DNA of 11,881 nucleotides, taken from positions 1 through 11,881 of the forward strand of contig DLXM01000277.1 of NCBI GenBank assembly GCA_003448835.1, given 5' to 3'. The position numbers and the translations under genes are program-made. The DNA comes from Bacteroidota bacterium (GTDB taxonomy: Bacteria; Bacteroidota; Rhodothermia; Balneolales; HLUCCA01). Of this stretch, positions 1 through 5,202 are shown piece by piece. The notes under the pieces were generated by a model that was not told the origin of the DNA, did no database searches, and saw only the letters and a program-made list of their open reading frames with translations. Every line of letters begins with the position of its first letter. Position 1 is the first letter of the stretch.

Positions 1-647
1 AGTGGACCTAAATCAGGGTGGGATTTTAATTTACATGTTTCGTATCCATCGAGAGCATCCATATAAATTAGCTCACCATTTTCTATGACGGTGACCTTAT
101 TTAAATACTCATTGACCAGTCCAACCGGAGAGAAACTTAAATGATAATTAAGGGGTGGAACGGGTTCTTTTGGAAGTGCAGCAGCACGAATAATAATAGA
201 GTCTACAGAATCGTATGATTCGAATCCGTGCATCGCAAGAATATTAACCAGTCCGGGCGCAAAACCAGAATTGGGTATCATGAAAATATTTGCCTCACGA
301 GCCTGATCATCTAGTTTCAATTGTTTAGTTGTAATGTCATCATCTCCACCAAGATCCACATATGGAATTCCTGCTTTTAATGCTATACTTGCAACTTTAT
401 AATTGTGCTTGAACGGAAGCGCTGAAATAATGCAATCAACACCGTTTAGAAGTGCAGTAACCGACATTTCTTTGTCGATTGCAACCCGATGGATTCGTAA
501 TTTTGAATTACCTGCAGTTGATTCCAGTTCATCAAGTGCATTTCCATTTCTGTCCAGTACACGGATTGATGTAACATTTTTTTCCTGGCTTAAAAAACGG
601 GTTATGGCGGTTCCGGCAGCACCGGCACCTAAGACAGCAATTTTCAT
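1..647 (-). CDS. Saccharopine dehydrogenase-family NAD(P)-dependent oxidoreductase, N-terminal part
   Basis: Partial gene cut by the left edge; 215 complete codons are visible. The protein begins MKIAVLGAGAAGTAITRF, with a GxGxxG dinucleotide-binding loop at residues 7-12. It continues as a Rossmann domain with the family's strand IISALPF, then IPYVDLGGDDD and PNSGFAPGLVN, which match the saccharopine/L-lysine dehydrogenase type (Sacchrp_dh NADP domain). Next come the first parts of the catalytic domain (SPVGLVNEYLNK). The ATG at 647 is chosen because the Rossmann motif follows it directly; AAGGG lies just before it but is unusually close. Such enzymes interconvert saccharopine, lysine and aldehyde or keto-acid intermediates, or act in carboxy-polyamine synthesis. 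The exact substrate cannot be read from this half. It is divergent from ssrA. The family call is firm; the specific reaction is open. Confidence 0.88.
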   Translation of the reverse strand, partial: MKIAVLGAGAAGTAITRFLSQEKNVTSIRVLDRNGNALDELESTAGNSKLRIHRVAIDKEMSVTALLNGVDCIISALPFKHNYKVASIALKAGIPYVDLGGDDDITTKQLKLDDQAREANIFMIPNSGFAPGLVNILAMHGFESYDSVDSIIIRAAALPKEPVPPLNYHLSFSPVGLVNEYLNKVTVIENGELIYMDALDGYETCKLKSHPDLGP

Positions 648-732
648 CCCTTAAATATGATTTTAAACATCGTCTGATTGTTAAATGATGCGTTATTTTA
701 CGCAATTTTTAGCAGAATTATTTGATTCATTA

Positions 733-740
733 CAAAAATA
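733..740 (-). promoter_or_regulatory. Candidate Bacteroidota-type -7 element for the saccharopine dehydrogenase-like gene
   Basis: Read on the minus strand the bases are TATTTTTG, a full match to the Bacteroidota housekeeping -7 consensus TAnnTTTG. It lies in the divergent spacer and would give a leader of about 80 nt before the ATG at 647. I see no clear TTTG -33 box at the usual spacing of about 19-21 nt, so only half of the promoter is supported. Confidence 0.35.
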
Positions 741-795
741 ATACACATACTTTTTCGTTACACTCATGCATTATTAGTATATTTAAGTTCATAAA

Positions 796-803
796 GTTCT
801 TTG
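796..803 (+). promoter_or_regulatory. Weak candidate -7 element for ssrA
   Basis: GTTCTTTG ends 8 nt before the first base of the tmRNA. It keeps the TTTG half of TAnnTTTG at a plausible distance but lacks the TA. A sigma70-like TATATT at 778-783 is the alternative and would leave a short 5' leader to be removed by RNase P. The remaining spacer (648-811) is AT-rich and holds no gene that I can support. Confidence 0.2.
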
Positions 804-811
804 AAATTATT

Positions 812-1173
812 GGGGGTGTACCTGGTTTCGACGGAATGCGTAGGATCGTAGGTCGCATGTCGAGTTTCTCTCGAGAGTATCTTGTAAAAACGCTCGGGAT
901 TCAAACGTAAATGCAAACAATTACGAATACCGTATGGCCGCCTAACAGCCCATACCGTTCTGCAATGTGCCCGCCTGTCGGCGTGTTGTAAGGACGTCAT
1001 ACTTGACAGGATAGTGGTGTAAGTTGGTTGCGATTACACTGCGAAAATTAGTAACCTCGCATTTGAGCGCGTGCTTTACCGCTACCTCAACTGTTAAACT
1101 TAAAGCTAAGCTAAGCATGTAGAAGCTTATTGGTTCGCCGTTTCGGACGAGGGTTCGACTCCCTCCACCTCCA
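812..1173 (+). ncRNA. ssrA: Transfer-messenger RNA (tmRNA)
   Basis: tmRNA rescues ribosomes stalled on broken mRNAs and tags the nascent peptide for proteolysis, working with SmpB. The 5' end GGGGGUGUACCUGGUUUCGA is the classic tmRNA start. Its first seven bases pair with CACCUCC at 1166-1172 to form the acceptor stem (one G-U pair), leaving discriminator A1173. The T arm is a perfect 5-bp stem, GAGGG (1149-1153) with CCCTC (1161-1165), around the loop TTCGACT. The mRNA-like part carries a short tag frame at 913-945. The 3' CCA is not encoded (CTT follows the discriminator), so it must be added by CCA nucleotidyltransferase. The mature length is 362 nt plus CCA, normal for one-piece tmRNA. 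An intrinsic terminator follows within 10 nt. Apparent open frames across this stretch on both strands are non-coding. Confidence 0.97.
913..945 (+). other. tmRNA proteolysis-tag reading frame (ANNYEYRMAA)
   Basis: The frame GCA AAC AAT TAC GAA TAC CGT ATG GCC GCC TAA follows GTAAAT. The resume codon is taken as GCA (Ala), the commonest resume residue, giving the tag ANNYEYRMAA. A small hydrophobic end (MAA) is what ClpXP-type proteases recognise. The short Asn- and Tyr-containing body resembles known tags. The exact resume codon is inferred from position and not proven. Confidence 0.85.
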
Positions 1174-1182
1174 CTTAAAGAG

Positions 1183-1230
1183 AGTTCTGATCGAAAGATT
1201 CTTCAATCGGTCAGGACTTTTTTATTTTTA
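1183..1230 (+). terminator. Rho-independent terminator of ssrA
   Basis: AGTTCTGATCG (1183-1193) pairs with CGGTCAGGACT (1208-1218) in an 11-bp stem with two G-U pairs. The loop is 14 nt, and a T-rich tail of six T, A, five T follows. It lies between tmRNA and the next gene, so that gene either has its own start signal or depends on read-through. Confidence 0.88.
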
Positions 1231-1245
1231 TCAACTTCGACTATA

Positions 1246-1737
1246 ATGCACATTTTTAAATTATTTATTTACGGAACGCTACGTTCAGATGGACCAGAAT
1301 TTCATCTTTTGAGTGGAACTGATGCCACAATGTCGAAAGCGAAGATTAATGCTAAACTTTATCTTCGAGCCGAAGACAACATACCTTATATCACAGTGCC
1401 CGGGAAATACATACTCGGACGTGGGAGTCATGATTATACAAAGGATGCTGCACTCATCGGCAAACTAACTGTACCCGAAGATTATAGTGTTGAACCGAAT
1501 GCACCTATGGTAGAAGGAGAATTGTTTGAATTACCCGGATACAAACAAATTATGCAAGTAGTTGACCTCTATGAGGATTTCAGTCCAGGTTACGAATCAG
1601 AATACGACAGAGTTTTGTATCCTGTCAAACGTGAAGATTCGGACACTTATGAATTAGCCTGGGTTTATGTTATAGCTAACAATCATGCTGAACCCGAAGA
1701 CAAACAAATCGAATCTGGAATTTATCTGCAAGATTAG
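1246..1737 (+). CDS. Gamma-glutamylcyclotransferase / AIG2-like family protein
   Basis: A 163-aa protein of the GGCT/AIG2-like fold. The signature FIYGTLR is at residues 7-13, where the YGTLR loop binds the gamma-glutamyl substrate. The barrel strand VEGELFELPGY is at 89-99, and VVDLYEDF at 105-112 supplies Glu110, the expected catalytic acid (usually LDxxEG; here the following Gly is Asp). Family members cyclise gamma-glutamyl amines or peptides to 5-oxoproline, but many bacterial members have no proven substrate. The protein is cytosolic, with no signal peptide or membrane segment. The ATG is chosen because YGTLR sits near the N-terminus as is usual. No Shine-Dalgarno sequence precedes it. 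The gene starts 15 nt after the ssrA terminator, and a 113-nt spacer separates it from the reductase. Family confident, substrate unknown. Confidence 0.85.
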   Translation: MHIFKLFIYGTLRSDGPEFHLLSGTDATMSKAKINAKLYLRAEDNIPYITVPGKYILGRGSHDYTKDAALIGKLTVPEDYSVEPNAPMVEGELFELPGYKQIMQVVDLYEDFSPGYESEYDRVLYPVKREDSDTYELAWVYVIANNHAEPEDKQIESGIYLQD

Positions 1738-1756
1738 TATTAAAATTTTGAATTAG

Positions 1757-1782
1757 TTTGTTATTTTATCGGTGTATTTTGT
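1757..1782 (+). promoter_or_regulatory. Promoter-like AT-rich element upstream of the FNR gene
   Basis: TTTGTTATTTTATC (1757-1770) is followed by GG and then TATTTTGT starting at 1775. The same 14-mer, with the same 14-nt distance from TTTG to a TA-rich box, lies upstream of alaS (5115-5128). The arrangement suggests a promoter or shared regulatory site. Its spacing is shorter than the published Bacteroides -33/-7 layout. Confidence 0.3.
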
Positions 1783-1838
1783 CCGAATAGTATTAATTGT
1801 AGTTTAAATTATTATAAGTCGTTATTAATTAATGGGAT

Positions 1839-1843
1839 AAAGG
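1839..1843 (+). promoter_or_regulatory. Ribosome binding site of the FNR gene
   Basis: AAAGG lies 7 nt before the ATG at 1851. It is one of the few recognisable Shine-Dalgarno sequences here and supports this start. Confidence 0.55.
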
Positions 1844-1850
1844 TATTATT

Positions 1851-2795
1851 ATGTCAGAAATAGGTAAAGTTGAAATCACATATCCTGATCTTGAAATAAA
1901 TGTAGTTCGAGCTAAGGAACCCATCGAAGTTCCAATTGTTGAAAGTCGAATTGCCACTGCAGTAGCCTCTCCGAATTTTGTTCGCCATTTAACATTTGAT
2001 ATAAGTGGAACCCCATTGGAGGGTAAATTTCACGCAGGACAATCAATTGGCGTTGTCGCAGATGGTGTTGATGAGAACGGGAAGCCACACAAAGTCCGAC
2101 TCTATTCTGTTTGTTCACCATCCCGAGGTGAAGATGGACATGGTAAACTGGTATCTACGACTGTAAAACGAGTTATCGACGAGCATTGGGAGACACAGGA
2201 ATTGTTTACCGGAGTTTGCTCTAATTTTTTATGTAGTCAAAAAGTAGGTTCACTTGTAAAAGTAACCGGACCTTCCGGGAAGCGATTTATTTTACCGGAA
2301 AATCCACAGGACTATAATTATCTGTTTTTTGGTACTGGTACGGGTGTTGCCCCATTTCGTGGAATGATAATGGATTTAATGGAGCTTAACTCAAAAAATG
2401 AAATTGTTATGGTTTTTGGAAGTCCCTATCGAACCGATATTCTTTACGGTGATTATTTCAAATCTTTGGAAAAAACGATTGATAATTTTCATTTTCTGAC
2501 ATCAATCTCGCGTGAAAATCCACGTGCAGATGGCACAAAACATTATGTTCAGTACCAGTTACTTGATAACAGAGCTCTACTCGAACCGATTCTGCAAAAA
2601 CCAAATACCTTAATTTATGTTTGTGGACTAAAAGGTATGGAAACGGGTATTTACCAAATTCTGGCTCAGCAGGGACTATGGGATTATATCACTGTAAAAG
2701 ATGATTTAATGCAAAAAAATCCTTTGACCTGGACTTATGAAGAGCTTAAAGCAGGTGTGAAATCCTCCGACAGAATGCACATCGAAGTATATTAG
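1851..2795 (+). CDS. Plant-type ferredoxin--NADP+ reductase
   Basis: A 314-aa soluble flavoprotein that moves electrons between ferredoxin (or flavodoxin) and NADP(H). The FAD domain carries RLYSVCSPS (residues 83-91, the RxYS flavin motif) and GVCSNFLC (121-128). The NADP domain carries GTGTGVAPFRG (161-171) and VCGLKGME (257-264). The chain ends MHIEVY with a C-terminal Tyr314, as in plastid and cyanobacterial FNR, where the terminal Tyr stacks on the flavin. These features mark the plant/cyanobacterial subtype, unlike the shorter bacterial Fpr type and the thioredoxin-reductase-like type. The related BoxA reductase component is an alternative. No ferredoxin gene is adjacent. The first ~30 residues precede the flavin domain and show no signal peptide. 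The stop lies 7 nt from the convergent yihY-like stop. Confidence 0.9.
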   Translation: MSEIGKVEITYPDLEINVVRAKEPIEVPIVESRIATAVASPNFVRHLTFDISGTPLEGKFHAGQSIGVVADGVDENGKPHKVRLYSVCSPSRGEDGHGKLVSTTVKRVIDEHWETQELFTGVCSNFLCSQKVGSLVKVTGPSGKRFILPENPQDYNYLFFGTGTGVAPFRGMIMDLMELNSKNEIVMVFGSPYRTDILYGDYFKSLEKTIDNFHFLTSISRENPRADGTKHYVQYQLLDNRALLEPILQKPNTLIYVCGLKGMETGIYQILAQQGLWDYITVKDDLMQKNPLTWTYEELKAGVKSSDRMHIEVY

Positions 2796-2802
2796 AAAAG
2801 CA

Positions 2803-3768
2803 CTAACTTTTTGATCTGCGACGAAATCGGGCGTGTTTGGGCACGGTTACTCCACTACCGAACCGAATGGTGTATTGGTGAGTAAATTCTGCGCCTAAAA
2901 ATACGGTTAACGAGTTGTAGTAAATCCAAATCAAAAAGACTACGAACGTCCCGGCTGCACCATATGTACTTCCTACATCTCCCTGTCCCAGATAAAATGT
3001 AATAAAATATCTACCAGCCATAAACAATAGAGTCGTAACGATTGCCCCAATCATCGAATCAAACCAGGCAATTTTTATGTCGGGCAACATTTTAAAGATT
3101 ACGGTAAACAACAAGGTTGTAACCACAACAAATAGGAGATAATTAATCAGTTTCAGGAAGGCTATTTGCTCAGGTAGAATATTTGATATTTCATTGCCGA
3201 ATACCCCTAAAATGGCATCAAAAAGTAATGAAGAAACTAAGAGCAAAACGAATCCAATAACTAAAATAAATGACGTGAATCTGGAAATGAAAAACTGTTT
3301 TAGAGTGTATCCAGCTTTGACTTCAACATTCCAGATTGTGTTCAATGAACTTTTTAATTGAGTGATTACAGTTGTAGAGGTAAACAAGATTGTTCCAACA
3401 CCGATTATGGTTGCGATTACATTCTTAAAGGTATGATTTGCTCCACTAATGATGTTTTCAACAAATGAGGCAACTTTTATACCAACCATTTCATCCAAAA
3501 AGGCCGAAACTTGTCCGGTAGCCGCTTGTTCACCGAAAATAAATCCGGAAATAGCTATTGCGATGATCAATAAAGGAGCTAACGAAAAAATGGTATAAAA
3601 TGCCAATGCAGCTCCATGGAGAGGTATGTCATCGTCAATCCAATTAACAAAAGTTGAAGTGATTAAATCTCTTATACTTATCAGAAAAACTATTATTCTA
3701 AGAGCTTTAAATTCACCAAAACGATCGATTAACCAGGTGTTTAATTTGCGAAGTATTCTTTGAACCAT
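2803..3768 (-). CDS. YihY/BrkB-family inner-membrane protein
   Basis: A 321-aa polytopic membrane protein with about six hydrophobic segments, near residues 52-79, 115-138, 163-190, 205-226, 236-259 and 268-292. Family hallmarks are AALAFYTIFSLAPLL in the first segment, LKSSLNTIWNVE after the second, and STYGAAGTFVVFLIWIYY in the last. The C-terminus is short and basic (RFRRRSKS). The family was once called ribonuclease BN, an assignment later moved to another gene. Its true role is unsettled, with envelope or transport functions proposed. The start at 3768 is 8 nt after the stop of the aminotransferase, so the two are probably co-transcribed. AGGA sits very close to the ATG. There is no obvious terminator downstream, where it converges with the reductase gene. 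Confidence 0.9.
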   Translation of the reverse strand: MVQRILRKLNTWLIDRFGEFKALRIIVFLISIRDLITSTFVNWIDDDIPLHGAALAFYTIFSLAPLLIIAIAISGFIFGEQAATGQVSAFLDEMVGIKVASFVENIISGANHTFKNVIATIIGVGTILFTSTTVITQLKSSLNTIWNVEVKAGYTLKQFFISRFTSFILVIGFVLLLVSSLLFDAILGVFGNEISNILPEQIAFLKLINYLLFVVVTTLLFTVIFKMLPDIKIAWFDSMIGAIVTTLLFMAGRYFITFYLGQGDVGSTYGAAGTFVVFLIWIYYNSLTVFLGAEFTHQYTIRFGSGVTVPKHARFRRRSKS

Positions 3769-3776
3769 TTCCTGCG

Positions 3777-4940
3777 TTACACTTTACTATTATAAACTTC
3801 TAAAAAGATAGACAACGCAGCATCAATATCATCAATATTATTGTAATAATGTGGCGAGAATCTAATTTTACCTTGTCTATGTGAAATTGTTACTTTTCTG
3901 GCTTTAAGAGTTTCAATCATTTTATCACCATTCAGACCTTTCGGAAGGTCATACGTTATAATTCCAGTTCGATTTTGGTCATTAATTGTAGTAAACCGAA
4001 CCAGATCAGTACCAGTGAGATGCTGGTCAACCCTATCAGTTAATGAAATTAAATGTTTATTGATTTCATTTGTACCCAATTCCAGAAACGGATCTACAGA
4101 GACATTTAAAGCATATATTCCAGGGATGTTTAGTCCACCTAACTCATATCTTCGATTCGTTGGATTCAGGCCTTGCTCGAAATTTGATAGAGCCCATGGA
4201 TTTTCTACGGATAACCATCCAACATATTGTTGTCGAATTTTTTCGCGGAGTTTGTCAGAAATATAAACAAATCCAATTCCCATTGGAGCCATCATCCATT
4301 TTAATCCACCCGAAACCAATCCATCAATCTGCATAGCCTGGACGTCAATTTTCGAGTTTCCAATAGCCTGAATGGCATCCACTACTAAGAAAGACCCATT
4401 ATCTTGTGCAATTTCACCGGTTTTGTGTAGATCAATTTTATAGCCACTCAGGAACTGAACCGCACTGATTCCGATAAGTTTATGATCCTTCTTTATGTGT
4501 TTTGATATCTGCTCATCTGTAACAAATCCATTGTTTGCGGGGATCAAATCCACTTCAACACCATGTCGATTCAAAGTTTTATATGGGTATACGTTTGAAG
4601 GGAATTCAGCATCATTTAACAAAATTCGATCACCCGAATTCCATTCCAACCCGGCTGCAATCAGATTAAGTCCTTCGCTGGTATTCGTAACAAAACTAAT
4701 ATTATCGGGCGATGGAGCATTGATAAGTGTTGCAATTTTTGCCCTGGTTTGTTCTATAACATCAAAATCGATTAAATATGACTCGATTATTCCATTACAT
4801 CGTTCATTCAAGTGTTTGTTTATATGCTGATTAACCTTGGTGGACAACACACCAAATGCTGCATGATTCAGGTAATAGTGAGGTTGTTTTAAATGTGGGA
4901 ATAATTCTCGGTATGGATCAATTTGTACATCTTTAAACAT
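3777..4940 (-). CDS. Class V aminotransferase / cysteine-desulfurase-like PLP enzyme
   Basis: A PLP-dependent fold-type I enzyme of 387 aa from the ATG at 4940. It shows YYLNHAAFG near the N-terminus (His26), TNTSEGLNL for phosphate binding, and SAVQFLSGYKIDL before FLVVDAIQAIG (Asp188 pairs with the pyridine nitrogen). SGGLKWMMAPMG holds the Schiff-base Lys214, and RYELGG follows. The pattern fits the class V group that includes cysteine desulfurases and isopenicillin-N-epimerase-like proteins. I see no clear active-site cysteine loop, so aminotransferase or epimerase activity is as likely as desulfurase. The frame stays open upstream to 5072. The extra 44 residues are rejected: they cover an AT-rich intergenic region and a palindrome, and the conserved domain begins right after Met at 4940. 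First gene of a probable two-gene operon with the YihY-like gene. Substrate unknown. Confidence 0.87.
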   Translation of the reverse strand: MFKDVQIDPYRELFPHLKQPHYYLNHAAFGVLSTKVNQHINKHLNERCNGIIESYLIDFDVIEQTRAKIATLINAPSPDNISFVTNTSEGLNLIAAGLEWNSGDRILLNDAEFPSNVYPYKTLNRHGVEVDLIPANNGFVTDEQISKHIKKDHKLIGISAVQFLSGYKIDLHKTGEIAQDNGSFLVVDAIQAIGNSKIDVQAMQIDGLVSGGLKWMMAPMGIGFVYISDKLREKIRQQYVGWLSVENPWALSNFEQGLNPTNRRYELGGLNIPGIYALNVSVDPFLELGTNEINKHLISLTDRVDQHLTGTDLVRFTTINDQNRTGIITYDLPKGLNGDKMIETLKARKVTISHRQGKIRFSPHYYNNIDDIDAALSIFLEVYNSKV

Positions 4941-4972
4941 ATTTATAGCGCTTCTTTTGTAATAATATTCTT

Positions 4973-4980
4973 CAAATTTT
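4973..4980 (-). promoter_or_regulatory. Possible -7 element for the aminotransferase operon
   Basis: Read on the minus strand this is AAAATTTG, one mismatch from TAnnTTTG. It lies 32 nt before the ATG at 4940. No convincing -33 box is seen, and the region is very AT-rich, so chance is a real alternative. Confidence 0.2.
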
Positions 4981-5031
4981 TTTACAGAAATAACTAAATG
5001 ACTTCTAAATGTACGGAAATTGAGTGAACAG

Positions 5032-5044
5032 GGTGTCAGACACC
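5032..5044. repeat. Perfect GGTGTC-A-GACACC palindrome (REP-like or operator)
   Basis: A 13-base perfect inverted repeat, two 6-bp arms around a central A. It is the most GC-rich element of an otherwise AT-rich divergent spacer (4941-5202) between the aminotransferase and alaS. It may be a REP-like extragenic palindrome or a binding site for a dimeric regulator. It lacks a T tail long enough for a terminator (TTAAAA follows). It occurs once in this window. Confidence 0.5.
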
Positions 5045-5114
5045 TTAAAATTAACCAATTTAGCGAGTCCAATACTCGTTGATTTTACGTGATATCTAAA
5101 TATTCTGAGTTAAT

Positions 5115-5140
5115 TTTGTTATTTTATCAGGCTAAATTTA
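5115..5140 (+). promoter_or_regulatory. Promoter-like element upstream of alaS
   Basis: TTTGTTATTTTATC (5115-5128) is identical to the 14-mer upstream of the FNR gene. It is followed after the same distance by TAAATTTA (5133-5140), one mismatch from TAnnTTTG. The start of transcription would fall near 5145, leaving a leader of about 55-60 nt before the ATG at 5203. Confidence 0.35.
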
Positions 5141-5150
5141 TATAAGAGGA

Positions 5151-5177
5151 TGATTAGGGAATCCTTTTAATTAATCA
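5151..5177 (+). promoter_or_regulatory. Possible hairpin in the alaS leader
   Basis: TGATTA (5151-5156) is complementary to TAATCA (5172-5177), and an inner GG/CC can pair with a bulge. If the promoter above is right, this stem is in the mRNA leader. It is AT-rich and shows no T-box signature, so function is doubtful. Confidence 0.2.
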
Positions 5178-5202
5178 CGATAAAATTGAATTAAACGATT
5201 TC

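Noticed and set aside
403..654. Plus-strand open frame opposite the saccharopine dehydrogenase gene
   Set aside because: It is antisense to a clear Rossmann-fold coding region and has no family-like sequence.
722..1000. Open frames on both strands across the tmRNA region
   Set aside because: They lie over a structurally convincing ssrA gene with paired acceptor and T stems; they are by-products of the RNA sequence.
4941..5072. 44-residue N-terminal extension of the aminotransferase frame up to an ATG at 5072
   Set aside because: It covers the AT-rich divergent spacer and the GGTGTCAGACACC palindrome, its residues resemble no part of the family, and the conserved domain starts just after Met at 4940.
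5141..5202. T-box or amino-acid-responsive leader for alaS
   Set aside because: The leader is too short and lacks the T-box consensus and an antiterminator pair; only a weak AT-rich hairpin is seen.
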